Assembly (NCBI RefSeq): GCF_007565055.1
Contig: NC_044557.1
Location: forward strand, 68,763,095 to 68,827,094
Reading direction: 5' to 3'
DNA: 64,000 nt
DNA from: Rhinopithecus roxellana
Taxonomy: Eukaryota; Chordata; Mammalia; Primates; Cercopithecidae
This document shows, piece after piece, positions 1 to 11,487 of the stretch. The position numbers and the translations under genes are program-made. The first letter of the stretch is position 1. Each line of letters starts with the position of its first letter. Under the pieces are notes generated by a model. It saw only the letters and a list, made by a program, of their open reading frames with translations, had not been told where the DNA came from and made no database searches.

Positions 1-323
1 TAATGTGCCTGACAGCCTTGGCGAAAAATGCTCTATATAAATGCATCATCAATATAATAATATAAATTGAATTAGAATGCTCATTCTGTTCTGCTGAATT
101 TCTTTCCTGAACTGATTATGTCTGAAATGGCTCTTGTTAGAAGCCTTCTCATTATGAAGAACTCACTGTTCTGTTCCAGCTCTCTGTCAAGTGCCACCTG
201 TTTGGCACTGTTTACTCTTATATTTTTAAAGTCAAGTAGCCCATCATGTTAATATTTGAAGTTTAGAGTCATGGCATTAGAATTGCAGCATGCAGCTTCC
301 CTTGGTTATGTTTTTTGCTAATA

Positions 324-841
324 GTGTCTTAGTCTGTTTTGTATTGCTGTAACAGAATACCACCGACCAGGTAATTTATAATGAATGGTAACTTATTTTG
401 CTCACAGTTTGGGAAGTTCGAAAGTAGAAGAGCATGGCACTGGCATCTTGTAAGGGCCTTCTTGCTGTGTCATCCTATGGCTGAAGGCAGAGGGCAAGAG
501 AGTACTAGAGAGAGCAAGAGAGGGCTGATACTGCTTTTATTAACAGCTAATGCATGTGGGGCTTAATACCTAGGTGATGGGTTGATAGGTGCAGAAAACT
601 GCAACGGCACACATTTAACTATATAACAAACCTGCACATCCTGCACATGTACCCCGGAACTTTAAATTAAATTAAATTTTAAAAAAATCCACTCCAGTGA
701 TAATGACATTGATCCATCTGTAAGGTCAGAGTTTTCATGATCTCGTCACCTCTTAAAAGTTTCACCTCTCAACACTACTGCATTGGGGATTAAGTTTTCA
801 ATACACAAACTTTGGGAAAAGTATTTCACAACTAATAATAG
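324..841 (-). mobile_element. MaLR (MLT1/MST-type) LTR, split by an L1 tail
   Basis: The 5' part reads as the reverse complement of a MaLR LTR 3' end: 'cttagtctgtttt' followed by 'gctgtaacagaatacca' and a 'gtaatttata' block, then the 'ggccttcttgctgtgtcatc' block. The same LTR resumes after position 687 with 'tcacctcttaaaag' and 'cacctctcaacactactgca'. The intervening 547-687 is an L1 3' end. The class is clear; the MLT1 versus MST subfamily is not. Confidence 0.7.
547..687 (+). mobile_element. L1 3' end fragment (L1PA/PB-like)
   Basis: The stretch has the terminal L1 3'UTR block, with 'gggttgataggtgcag' and 'aacaaacctgcacat..tgcacatgtaccc', followed by an A-rich tail. It is severely 5' truncated, about 140 bp, and lies inside the MaLR LTR. 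No clean target-site duplication is visible. Confidence 0.8.
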
Positions 842-1074
842 CAAGTTTCAGTTGCATTTTGAAGAGTAAAGGATGACAGTTTGGCTGTTTGATTGTTGAC
901 AAGGTCAAATGGTGGCCCGACAAATAATGATTCCAGGATTTTCTTTAGTAACCTTCTAGTTGCATAATTTATCTTTGTGAAAAAGTTTGGACTATTGGCC
1001 ATGTCCTAAATCACTTTCCATTTGAGTGAACTGAAGTGTCTACATTATTTATGGCTAGAGATAGATCTTTTAAA

Positions 1075-1400
1075 AATAACTGATAGACTTTATTTTTTAG
1101 AGTAGTTTTGGAATTACAGAAAATTGAGCAGGAGGTAGTACAAAGAGTTCCCATACGCCTCTCTTCTAACTCCTGCACCAAGTTTTCCCTATTAGTAATA
1201 ACTTACATTAATATGGTACATTTGTTGCAGTTAATGAACCAACAGTGATACATTATTATTAACTAAAGTCCACAGTTTATTCAGCTTTCTTTAGTTTTTA
1301 CCTAAAGCCTTTTTATCTGTTCCAGGATCCCATCCAGGATGCCACATCACATTTACTTGTCATGTCTTCTTAGGCCCCTCTTGGCTGTGTAAAACAAACC
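1075..1400 (-). mobile_element. L1M 3' UTR relic
   Basis: Read on the minus strand this is an old L1 3' terminus ending in '..ctctaaaaaataaagt'. The block 'tccaggatcccatccaggatgccacatcacattta' region (1321-1355) is part of the same family. Similar but weaker sequence may continue to about 1720. Confidence 0.6.
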
Positions 1401-2805
1401 CAAATGAGTAAGAGTCCAAAGAGCAAACTCTAGGATAAGAAACACAGTTCCTGAGATTCACCTACTCCTTGTGACTCTTCCATGAGGCATGCACCCCTCT
1501 TCCTTTACATTTGTTTATCCCTAAGTATTGGTAATCCAGCTGTAATTGTCACAAATGACTATTAAAAAGTGAGGAATAAGAAAAATTCAAAATGTACAGA
1601 AAAAATAAGTAGTTCAAGGACAATACACTCTGCGAATTATAGCATTTGTATCTACTATCCCAGTACAAGTGTCAACATGCTTTATCAAACCCCACTGTTC
1701 TTTATTCTAATATGAAGTTGGTGTGGTTTTTTTCTCCCTCCTAGTGTCCTAGGTGACTTGGAGACCTAGTCTGATCACTATCTGTGTTCCTGGCCTTCTG
1801 ATGTTTCTTTTATGCCCAGTCAAGTACCAAAGTCAAGTACCAAAGTCCTTTCTTTATTAAAAGAGTTTGAAGTTTCCAGATAATTTCTTCCTACTCAGTT
1901 TAGTTTCTAGTTTGAGATACCTGCTGAAGTGGAGAGACCAAGCTTTAGAATGCCTGCAAAGTCTATGGTTTTCTTTTAGAGAGGCAGCTTCCTTCCTTCC
2001 TGAAGGAATGCTGCAGGCAGTTCTTTAAGCAGGTTGGTACCATGAGACCCTATCTTCTTGGGCAAGGCTGATTAAACCAGATGCAGATTTCTGGCTAAAG
2101 AGAAGCTATAAGCTATAAGGTCATGGAATAAGAGCTTTGTTCAACTATAACAACGGGTATTAAATGAGACAAATCAGAATTTCTGAAAAGAAATCTAGAG
2201 GATGAAGGCAGCAAGGCCATAAGGGAGAAGGGTCTTAAAGGTTCGTAACAGAAGTTGTGAGTAAGCAGAAGTCACAAGTAGACCAGAGTGATGAGTAAGT
2301 GGACACCAGATGGCATAGGTGTTACTTGTAGCAGTAGAAGAGGTGAAAGGAGCTGACTCATTACACTAGCAGAACTCTCTGAACTCCTGAGGCTGAGAGG
2401 GAGTGACAAGGTAACAGAGGCCTAGAATTGCCTTTGTTCCCAAGCCAGCTTCCAGTTCCTGAGCTTCATTCCTTCTCTTGGTGTGTGTGTCGGGATGGGG
2501 ATGGTGGGGGTGGGAGAGGGGGGTCTTTTATTTCCTTCTCTTGGAGATCCAGTCTTTCAAATATTTTGAGTGTGCTATCTTCATTTCCACTCTTACCCTG
2601 TACAGGTCTTATTCCTCAAGGTAACATAAGGGAGGTTTAAATAGCACATGTGCCTGTCTCCATTCAAGCTGGCAGGAGTTGTGATTAAGGCTGCAAGTCA
2701 CCTAGCCCTCCCCGGCTCAGCTTCTTTGCTTTGCACATCACAGAGAAGTTCCAGGTAGTTTTAGAGTATTGGTCTTCACCCCCAATATAGGGAGGTAGCC
2801 TTATA
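1400..2805. other. Mostly unassigned DNA
   Basis: The first 300 bp may be the decayed continuation of the L1M relic. The rest shows no repeat I recognise and no plausible coding frame. There is a G-rich patch near 2495-2525. Confidence 0.4.
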
Positions 2806-3042
2806 AAAGTCTAATTAGACCATCCTGTCTAACACGGTGAAACCCTGTCTCTACTAAAAATACAAAAAATTAGCTGGATGTGGTGACTTGCACCTGTAGT
2901 CCCAGCTACTTGGGAGGCTGAGGCAGGAGAATTGCTTGAACCCGGGAGGTGGAGGTTGCAGTGAGATGAGATCATGCCACTGCACTCCAGCCTGGGCAAC
3001 AGAGCGAGACTCCATCTCAAAAAAAAAAAAAAAGTCTAATTA
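2806..3042 (+). mobile_element. 5'-truncated Alu with target-site duplication
   Basis: The Alu body is 2818-3030 and starts at the 'accatcctg' block, so about the first 65 bp are missing. It ends in an A tail. A perfect 12-bp direct repeat AAAGTCTAATTA (2806-2817 and 3031-3042) flanks it, so the truncation happened at insertion. Confidence 0.93.
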
Positions 3043-3224
3043 ATGCAATAAAAATTATATCATGGGTAAAAAAGGTTGTACCCCCCTCCCCAAATTTCCT
3101 TTGCCAACTCTTATCCTCTTACACAGAGTTCTTCTGTTAACTGACTTAGCAGAATCAAGTTAGTTACTCTGTTGAATTTCACACTAGTCATGGCTGGGTT
3201 CTCTCATAAGCCTTTTCTTCTAAT

Positions 3225-3455
3225 AATGAGCTGTTAATATTTATATATGCAAGTAATGTTCTAAAAATTTACATATGTTAATTCATTTAATCTTCACATC
3301 AACCCTGTAAGGAAGGTACACTCATCATTCCTCTTTTGTATGTAAGGACATTAAGGCTTAGAGAGGTTAAATAATTGGTCAGAGTTCATATAGCTATTAA
3401 ATGGGATTTGAAGTATTATCTGTTTGATATTAGAATCTTTGCTCTTAACTAAGGG
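3225..3455 (-). mobile_element. MIR
   Basis: Reverse complement of the MIR core and 3' part: 'taattcatttaatcttcacatcaaccctg', then 'aaggcttagagaggttaaataattggtcagagt'. These match the usual MIR signature blocks with old-age divergence. Confidence 0.75.
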
Positions 3456-4449
3456 CCATGTTCTCTGATGGCCACCATCTCTTATCTCCAAGTCCTTCCC
3501 ACCTCTGGTGGTTGGCACTGAGATCAACATCCAGCCAACTGCTTGCCTAGATCTGGCTGAGATCTGGTTCCCCAACTATAGTGCTCAGCCTGCCTGTAGA
3601 CAAGTCTCTGATAAACATCCCTTAAGGGTGAGTATTGAGGAAATCAGTTAGAATGGCACTTCACTTTAGAGCCACAAAAATCCAATTCCCAATGTCTGTT
3701 TTCTCAATATAATCTGTTTGGCCTAGGTTGCCTCAATATCCTGTCATTTTCACAGTGGACTGAACACACAGAACAATATGATTTCCTAGGGAATTGATAT
3801 ATTTTTCTATTTTACCAACGGTTGGTACTGTTTTTTGTTTTTTGTTTTTGTCTCCAAACATTAAAGCTTACCAGGCAACAGGGCAGTTAATGCTGTGTGC
3901 TGATATCCATTCTCTCCATAAGGTGCTTCCAAGGCTGCTGGATGTTGACAAGAGTCCCTCTTCTCTGGAGCTGTCTGCTCTGCCCAAGCTACGTGGCTGC
4001 CCATGTGACAGGCTCCAGCACATGTTGTCTTGGAAGAGGTCTGCTCTGCTTCTGGCCCCTCCATTACAGAAGTTGCCATTGCCCAAGGAGGTTCATCTCT
4101 CTGTTACTCTGATCTCTTGTTAATGGTCGGAGGACCCCTTTTTCAGTCCCTTAATGTTTTTTTCTAACATAGGCAGAAGGGCAAGGACTGACTCCAAAGT
4201 TTAAATCTTCTTATGCCAACCTCAAGTTGCTCAATAGCATCGCTTTCTCTCTTTGCAAATCCCTACCTCCAGGGGGAGACCCAGAAATGTAGGACTGATA
4301 GCTCCCCATGCTTTCTGAGCAGTGTGTGGTGAGAGAACTAGCTTACTATTGTGGACTGCTGGCACTATTTTTTGTCTCCCCAGGAACTTCCTTTTCTCTT
4401 TCCTTATTGGAGAGGACTTTCTCTTATTAGAGAAAATGCCAGTTACTCT
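3456..4449. other. Unassigned DNA with overlapping short frames
   Basis: Several overlapping 70-110 codon frames occur on both strands between 3794 and 4123. The mutual overlap and absence of any recognisable domain argue against coding. A T-rich (GTTTTT)n-like patch lies at 3830-3850. Confidence 0.4.
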
Positions 4450-4932
4450 TTTCCTAGCCTCCCTTACAACGAATGCAAAGGCAAGTAACAGCATTGGCTC
4501 ATGGAACCCAAAGGGGTGTCTGCTAAGGGCTTTGGGGAAAGGCTTCTCTTCCTAGAAAAGAGAAGGCATCCTTTTTCTTTCCTTTTCTAGATTTTATTTG
4601 TATGTGACCCCCAGAACCACTGTAGCCTTTTGGGGCTCATAAAAGGAGACATCAGCGTCACACTGTGAATGCAAAGCACAAAGGAAAAAAGCACCCAGAT
4701 TCCTGAGCTGTTGTACCAACCTTGGGAGTGCCCTGCCTTGATTTTTTGTTATAATGTTAGTAATAATTATTGTAACTACTGATAATAGCAGCTAACACTT
4801 CTATACAACTTACTGTGTTCCAGACACATCTAGTTATTATGAGAGACTGTAAATATCTGTATTGTTGAAATCACACCTTCCAGTTGAGTGTTCTATTATT
4901 TGTAGCTGAAAACACCCTAACTGATACATTTG
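4450..4932 (+). mobile_element. Probable MLT1-type LTR relic
   Basis: The order 'cctagcctcccttacaa', 'gaaaggcttctcttcctagaaaagag', 'gacccccagaaccactgtagcc' and the terminal 'gtagctgaaaacaccctaactgatac' follows the layout of old MLT1 LTRs. Divergence is high. The stretch around 4755-4830 resembles MIR rather than MLT1 and may be a separate fragment. Confidence 0.45.
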
Positions 4933-5749
4933 CAGCACTGATTTTTGTTCTAAGCCACAGAGGTTAGAGAAAGGCCTCTCTGGGAAGCAGGCTTCAGCAT
5001 GTGCCCTCCACAGTGCATGATCCTCTCATCATGAGATGACTCCTCTTTTCCCAGTTTCCTTCATGAAATTCCTTCTCCGATGCAAGCATCTTGAGTTCTA
5101 CATGTAAAGGGTCCTGGAAAACCAGGTGTGAACTTGCTATGGCCTTTATCACATCCTGGTGATCTCCGAGTTACACAGATGACAAGAATTAGTACGTATA
5201 ATGTTCCTTGAGGACCTCTCACCAAAACATCTGAAAATGAGGGCTAGGAGTGAGGATGGGGGAGGATATTTCTAAGGCTCCTGCATTACTCTCGTTTCCT
5301 TCCTGACTATATAATTTCAAGAAGTCACTCAGATTACCATAGGGGTTTGGGGTCCTCTGAGGACCTGTAAGTAGTCCACTGCAGTGAATGTTTATCTGGA
5401 CGTGACTGCCCACAGCAATCACATTTCCTGGCTCACACACTCTGCTTGACAATACCCCACCTCTGTGGCATGCCTTTATATAATAAAATAAACACTATCA
5501 CCAAAGAGCTCTAAAAACTGTAAAATATTATACACATGTAACTTATGGTGATCACAAAGATGTATTCATGACCTGCCTTCAATATTACCAGCCCTGGGTC
5601 CTAGGGATATATTTAATATATGCTAGTCTGTTTTATCACCTTATTCAACTGCCAGTATAACCTGGTTTTCCACCAAATATATGAATTGTGTCTGAACAGG
5701 TCATGTTTTCTTTCATTGCTATTGAATACATCTCACATCTTACTAATAA
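4933..5749. other. Unassigned DNA
   Basis: No recognisable repeat, RNA gene or coding frame. Composition is ordinary. Confidence 0.4.
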
Positions 5750-5900
5750 TTATAACTAATGCTGATCAACATTTTACAATTCACAGTTTGCTTTTTTCAC
5801 ATATGTTATTTCCTCGTTACCACCCCCATGGAACTGAGAATATGGAAGCTCAGATTTGCCTAAGATGACTCAGCTAAAACATGTGGTCAAGGCAGGAAAA
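5750..5900 (-). mobile_element. Possible MIR relic
   Basis: The stretch 'tatggaagctcagatttgcctaagatgactcagct' region follows the antisense MIR layout (paired gain of 'gaggctcagag..aagtgacttgcc..tcacacagct'). It is heavily diverged. Confidence 0.45.
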
Positions 5901-5975
5901 AAGGGTTCTTTTGAAGCCAAGGAAAGTTCTTTCTGCTATAATGCTCTGAGTCCCCTTTAGGTGATGCGTGGCTTT

Positions 5976-6300
5976 AAGACTGAAGCAGGGGCCGGGCGCG
6001 GTGGCTCAAGCCTGTAATCCCAGCACTTTGGGAGGCCGAGATGGGTGGATCACGAGATCAGGAGATCGAGACCATCCTGGCTAACAAGGTGAAACTCCGT
6101 CTCTACTAAAAAATACAAAAACCTAGCCGGGCGAGGTGGCGAGCACCTGTAGTCCCAGCTACATGGGAGGCTGAGGCAGGAGAATGGCGTGAACCCGGGA
6201 GGCAGAGCTTGCAGTGAGCTGAGATCCAGCCACTGCACTCCTGCCTGGGCGACAGAGCGAGACCCCGTCTCAAAAAAAAAAAAAAAAGACTGAAGCAGGG
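5976..6300 (+). mobile_element. AluYR-like full-length Alu with 15-bp TSD
   Basis: The Alu body is 5991-6285, with the near-consensus 5' end and an A16 tail. A perfect 15-bp repeat AAGACTGAAGCAGGG flanks it (5976-5990 and 6286-6300). The 'cctagccgggcgaggtggcg' and 'gagatccagccactgcac' blocks are of the type I associate with Old World monkey AluYR. Confidence 0.95.
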
Positions 6301-6450
6301 ACTGGGCCCAGTGGCTCACGCCTGTAATACCAGCATTTTGGTAGGATGAGGTGGGAGGATCACTTGAGGCCAGGAGTTCGAGACCAGTCTGGGCAACATA
6401 GTGAGACCCTGTTTCTGCAAAGTAAGAAAAACAAACAAACAAACAAAAAC
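6301..6450 (+). mobile_element. Alu left monomer (FLAM / AluJ-like)
   Basis: A single left monomer, 'actgggcccagtggctcacg' to 'agaccctgtttctgcaaagt', ending in an (AAAC)n tail. There is no right arm. It is clearly older than the AluYR that abuts it. Confidence 0.8.
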
Positions 6451-6453
6451 GAA

Positions 6454-6519
6454 CACAGGGGCCAGGTCTTCAAGTAAAGAGGCAGGAACAGGGGCCAGTT
6501 CTTAAAGTAAAGAAGCAGA
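6454..6519. repeat. Two-copy tandem duplication, about 33 bp
   Basis: Two adjacent copies of 'acaggggccagNtcttNaagtaaagaNgcagga' differ at about four positions. They lie just downstream of the Alu monomer tail. Confidence 0.8.
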
Positions 6520-6559
6520 GATTTGGGGAAATTGGTGATAACCTGAAAGACCACATGGT

Positions 6560-6705
6560 GAACTTCTGTGGCTCTAGGGCAAGTTACTAGGGTAAACTGT
6601 TTGCTTCAGTTTCCTCATCTGTAAGGGTTCCCAATAGCATCCACCTCATAACATCATTGGTTACATTAGAACAGTGCTTGCCACGCAATAATCACCTTAT
6701 TAGAA
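6560..6705 (+). mobile_element. MIR
   Basis: Contains 'gggcaagttactagg', 'cagtttcctcatctgtaa' and 'gaacagtgcttgccacgcaataa', the ordered MIR blocks. Confidence 0.8.
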
Positions 6706-7789
6706 TTTGCTACTTTGATTTTATCCTGTATGAACATTTAGGAGGAGAGAGCTGGGGCAAATCAGCTGTTTTTCTCTCCTAACAGACTCTTCTGTTTTCT
6801 CTGTCTCTGGAAAAGTTCAGAATGTTGTACGGATAACAGAGCCTGTGTCTGAATGCCCTCAGGGATCAGCTAACCTTGAGTGTAAGCACTTGGTAGTAAA
6901 GCGAATCCTGAGCTTAAATGAAAACTGTACTATTCAGCTCTGTTCACTGTTTAAAGAATTCCTTTAAAGAGCTCAATAAAAAGGATCAGCAGGATTTTAG
7001 GGTATTAACACATCTTCCAATGCAATATTTTAATGAGGTAAGTATAATACAGAAAACCCTTGGATTAATCTTCCCTTAAACTACCCATGAGCCCAAGATG
7101 CAGATAAAAATATCCTTGGAAAATTGTAGGGAATTTCAGTGAACCCATGTGCCAAAAGAAAGAAAATGATGAGTGTGTGACTTCTGACCCCCATCAGGGC
7201 TGGTTGGCTTTGTCTCTCCTGAAAATTCCAAGGCAAGAATGACCACTACACAGGGAACTCAACAGTTTTCCTTCTTTGTTCATTCCTTTCTAGATTGCAA
7301 TCTCTGGCTGAGTTTATCTTGGAGGTTGGTTGGAGGGCTGGGGGCAGTGTAGCCACCATAATTGTTTGCAGTTGCTGGTTGTGGGGGACAGTGTGAATAG
7401 CTTCTTTGCTGAAGTCCTCAGTGTACGCCCTCCCTGCAAAGACCATGTTTTCCTCTGGCAGGCTCACAGTTTATTTTTAACAACTGGTACCAAGACCTTG
7501 TGTTGTTTGTCTGCATCAGAGTGTGGCAGTTAGGAAGCGCATACGCAATTTCTGAGCATGGGAGTGTTTGGTGTTAGTCATTAGGGAGCGGCTGCTATCT
7601 CCTTTGTCAGTGCTGAGAACTGGGGCCGTTTAAGTTCCTTGTCCTTGTGCATTTAATTTTTAGTTTTTTAATTTTGTCGTTTGAAAAATTCCTCTATAAA
7701 TTACATCATCTTGTAATTTATTTTTTCTTTTCCAAAAAGGAAAGGACTAGGGTATATGATCTTTAAAATAAAAGGAACGGACGAGGATA
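6706..7789. other. Unassigned DNA
   Basis: No repeat or gene recognised. Short frames near 7246-7533 overlap on opposite strands and look like chance. Confidence 0.4.
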
Positions 7790-7865
7790 GAAAAAGGAAA
7801 GGAGGGAGAGGGGAGAGAGAGCGAGAGCAAGAGAGAGACAGGGACCGAGAGAGAGAGACAGGGAC

Positions 7866-7903
<38 letters not shown>
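7790..7903. repeat. GA-rich tract with (GA)n core
   Basis: A purine-only stretch on the plus strand with an interrupted (GA)n core, including an uninterrupted run near 7867-7889. The serine/leucine-rich minus-strand frames here are translations of the repeat. Confidence 0.95.
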
Positions 7904-8169
7904 GCATGCTCTTCTTTTTTGCCTTATTTTAGACATTGTGAAACGAGTACAAATTACCTCACTGGACTTCAAGGGGCGGATGGAGTAGATGATTTCTGTG
8001 GGTTTGATTTGACAAGCACATGGATTGTCCAATTGTCACATAGTATCTTCACTTTTTGCTCTATCTTTTCCCTTGAGTTCAGCATTCCCTTTCGCTAACA
8101 AAACAAAAGGCAAATCCCTTTGAGAACACTAGCCATAAAGTTTTTAACACTTGGTGAGAATGGTCATCT

Positions 8170-8345
8170 TGGACTGGTGGTTTCCAAATTTGGCTGATCA
8201 TCTCAAGCCCCTGGGGGTGATTGTTAAGCATACAGACTCCGGGGCCTCAACCCAGATTTAGGGAAGAATCAGAACATCTAAGAGGTACACCTTTTACATT
8301 TCTACAAATGCCTCTTAGGCATTTGAATGATTTAGGAATTCCTTG
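8170..8345. mobile_element. MER5-like hAT relic
   Basis: The sequence 'ggactggtggtttccaaatttggctgatcatc', 'ctgggggtgattgttaagcatacagactccggggcc' and 'atttctacaaatgcctctt' follows the MER5-type layout. It is diverged, and the ends are not sharp. Confidence 0.5.
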
Positions 8346-8744
8346 CAGATCTGCAGACCTGGGAGGCTTGTCCTCCTAGAAAGAAAGAAAGGGCAAGTAG
8401 CAGAACTCCTGGGCTTTTGGGGAGAATGGAAGATCTCCATAGGAAGGAGTGAAGGCAGGAGAGTTTCTGAACAGGCAGTGAAGGACTCAAGTGAGACAGT
8501 TTGCTTACCTCCAGGTTTTGCTCTAGGTTAGCTATGTCTGTGGAGAATGTGCCTTAATCAAAAGCCATCTTTATTAATAATGCCATAAAACCATCACAGA
8601 GTTTCTTGTTTTCATGTCACACTTCAAACATTGAAGCCAGTCAACAAGTTGACACTGATTTTCTGGCCTTGACATTTTTACTGGTTTGGCTAGAAGAGCC
8701 AATTTGTGTCAAAGAGGAGATAACTTATTTACAAACACACCCCC

Positions 8745-8795
8745 CTCCTCATCCACCACCCCCACACACATACACACACATACTCACACACACAT
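8745..8795. repeat. (CA)n-rich interrupted repeat
   Basis: Interrupted CA dinucleotides followed by a short T run. The histidine/threonine-rich frames across it are repeat translations. Confidence 0.85.
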
Positions 8796-9038
8796 TTTTT
8801 TTATATCAGTGGGTTATTTCAATTTACCTTTAGGTGTGGTAGATAGTCCTGTTGATGAAACATCATCATTTTGGCTTCTGATCCTTTTTTCTTTTGATTT
8901 TCTTATTTCTAAAATAAAATAAAGAGATTAGAACAAATTCTATACTTGGGGCACATGAAGGTGATAATAGGAGTTCATATGCTGCTTTTGGTGTCTGAAA
9001 GGAAAACAGGATTAAACATTATATATTTATGTTGCAAT

Positions 9039-9513
9039 AAAAGTACATAAGCTCATTGTTCAACTGCCACTGATGAGTGAGTACGTGCGGTGTTTTGTTT
9101 TCTGTTCCTGTGTTAGTTTGCTGATAATGGAGGAGCACAGGGAGGGGAACATCACACACTGGGACATATCAGGGGCCGGGGTGGGGGGCAAGGGGAGGGA
9201 GAGCATTAGGACAAATGCCTAATACACATGGGGCTTAAAACCTAGATGACGGATTGATAGGTGCAGCAAACCACCATGGCACATGTATACCTTTGTAACA
9301 AACCTGCACGTTCTGCACATGTATCCCAGAACTGAACGTAAAATAAAATAGAAATAAAATAAGAGAAAGAGAGGAGAGGCCAGAGACCTCTTTCACTCTG
9401 ATGCACACACAGGGGTAGGGCTATGGGTGGACACAGTGGTAGTCTGCAGGCCAGGAAGAGAGCCCTTACCAGAAACCAAACACTGAAAAAAAAAAAAAAA
9501 AAGTACATAAGCT
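9039..9513 (+). mobile_element. L1 insertion with inverted 5' end and 3' transduction
   Basis: Perfect 15-bp target-site duplications AAAAGTACATAAGCT lie at 9039-9053 and 9499-9513. 9054 to about 9130 is L1 3'UTR in reverse orientation, including the 'caccgcacgtactcactcat' block on the minus strand. About 9131-9363 is the next L1 segment forward, through 'aacaaacctgcacg..tgcacatgtatccc', ending in an A-rich tail. About 9364-9485 is non-L1 sequence that resembles part of an MLT1-type LTR, and then a second pure A run reaches the 3' duplication. This is one event: twin-priming inversion plus 3' transduction. Confidence 0.88.
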
Positions 9514-10439
9514 AACAAATATCAAAATTTCTTTACGGCTTTTAAAAATAATAATTACATTAGCTTATTTGTTAGCACTGATTTACTCATGTTGAGCTGA
9601 AGTTATGATGGGAGGTTATAAATAAATAAAAATAATCAATAACAAAATACATTTAAAAAGAAAGAAAATATTTGAAAACATGGAGTCCATTTGTTTATTC
9701 CTTCAGCAGTTTCAGCTAATACTAGGTTAAAATATTGCTCCAAGAAGGATTTAGTTAACAGAACTTAAAATATTTCAAAGCCTTCAAAACAGAAAGCAAC
9801 GGAAGAAATGTTTTAAATAGGGGTACCTTCCATAGACCCACAAAATGTGAATTTCTATCACATTAGAAGACCTCTGTTTTATAGTGGGGCTTTTCAGGAA
9901 CGAGATTCTGAGATGGATATTTGCATGCAGGAAGTTGATTGGGGAGTGGCGGGTAGGAGCAAGCCCTGAGAGGGAGTGAAGTGCTTTTGGGCAATGCAGA
10001 AGTTCTCAATCAATCCCACAGAGCAATCGGGAGCTAGGATGACCTTTCAGAATGGTTACAGTTTCCAAGAAGGCATTCAGCTGAGCTATCAGCCTCAGTA
10101 ATCCAGCGAGTATCTGAAAGTGCATCACAATACCGACCCGAGGCTGGTCCTGCTTTTGTGCAATCACCGATGTTCTGTATCCTCTGATACATGTGAATAC
10201 CTGTTCCCCACCCCTAGGGTCTGGGTTCTCACATAAAACGTAAAATGCCTCTTTCTTCAGATTTCCTGTTTACTAAGGAGTGTTAACAGAGCACACTGAA
10301 CAACTTTAAGAGCCAGTTCTTTGCACGGTTTCATAGGAGGTGGGTGTCAACATTGAGAGCTCACAAATACCTTTACTGGTAATAAGACTTTACCTATGAA
10401 GGACAGCGTGAGGGAGGGAAGAGAAAGGAAGAAAAACTG
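9514..10439. other. Unassigned DNA
   Basis: AT-rich to about 9720, then ordinary composition. A stretch near 9895-10160 ('gatattTgcatgcaggaagttgattgggg' region) has the feel of an old LTR or ERV interior but I cannot place it. Confidence 0.35.
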
Positions 10440-11040
10440 GTAAGTACAAGCACATAACATATGGCATGTCCTGTGCTAGACTCTAGAGATAAAAATAAAA
10501 AGAGAATAAGACATGGTAGAAATGTACAGACTTGCAAATTAGCAATTGCAACAACATATAATGGGTGCTCTCAATGAAGTATGATTAGGGCCCAATGGAG
10601 GTATAACAAAGAGTATGGTTAGTTTACCAAGAAGAATATTCAAGAAAAAGCTTTCCATGAAATTTGAAATTTCTGTGAAATGTGAAATTTGAAGTGAATC
10701 TTGAAAGACAATTAAATATTAGCCAGGGAAAAGGTGCAAGGAAAGACATTCCAGATGGAGGAAGCAGGGTATGCAAAGGCCTGGAGGCCTGGACTTGCTT
10801 GGGAAACTCCAGTTTTGATATCATCAAAACTTGGGTTTGGGGGAATGTCATGCTGAGTGGCGAAGCTTGAATGTAGGCATCATAGAGTTTTTTATATCTT
10901 GCTGAGCAGTTTGCCTGTATCTTGAAGGCAAAGGGAGACCTCTGAAAGATGTGTGCATGTGTGCATCTTTTTCCATTTTAAACACAGAAGTGATGTGATC
11001 AGATGGGCATTTTCAAGAACTCACTTAGGCAGCACATGTC
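10440..11040 (-). mobile_element. L2 relic
   Basis: Antisense L2: 'gtgaatcttgaaagacaattaaatattagccaggg', 'gacattccagatggaggaagcagggtatgcaaaggcctggagg' and 'aagtgatgtgatcagatgggcattttcaa' occur in the right order for the L2 ORF2 to 3' UTR region. Strongly diverged. Confidence 0.75.
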
Positions 11041-11487
11041 AGTGCTAAGATAAGCAAATGGTAAACTCTTGGAGGGGCAGGCCTTTTCCATCAACATTTT
11101 ATATAAATGCCACATATGCTCAGGAAATTAAAACCAAAAACGATGGGTACTTCAAAATCTTCTGACTTTGCTTCATATTTGCTTTTTTTTATTAAATGAA
11201 AGTAAATATTGTATTCAACCTTGAGTAGTAAATTTTATTTAAAAAAAAAAAAGGTCAACGTGAGGATTCATATTTATCAGCCCTATCCAACATTATGGTC
11301 TTTAAAATTAGACAAACCAATTTACCTTTGCCAGCCTTCTTTAGAAACTCGTGCTGGTTGTGTCTGTTTATCCAGAAACAATCTCATAACATTTAGACTG
11401 ATAATTTCTTTGGAATGTGTTTGGCAAAGAAATAAATATTCTTAGATATACAGAAAACATGCAGCAAGAATACATTCACATATCCAT

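Noticed and set aside
6050..6442. 130-codon minus-strand frame
   Set aside because: It spans the AluYR and the adjacent Alu monomer; the words are standard Alu translation.
7701..8032. Serine/leucine-rich minus-strand frames
   Set aside because: Translations of the GA-rich tract.
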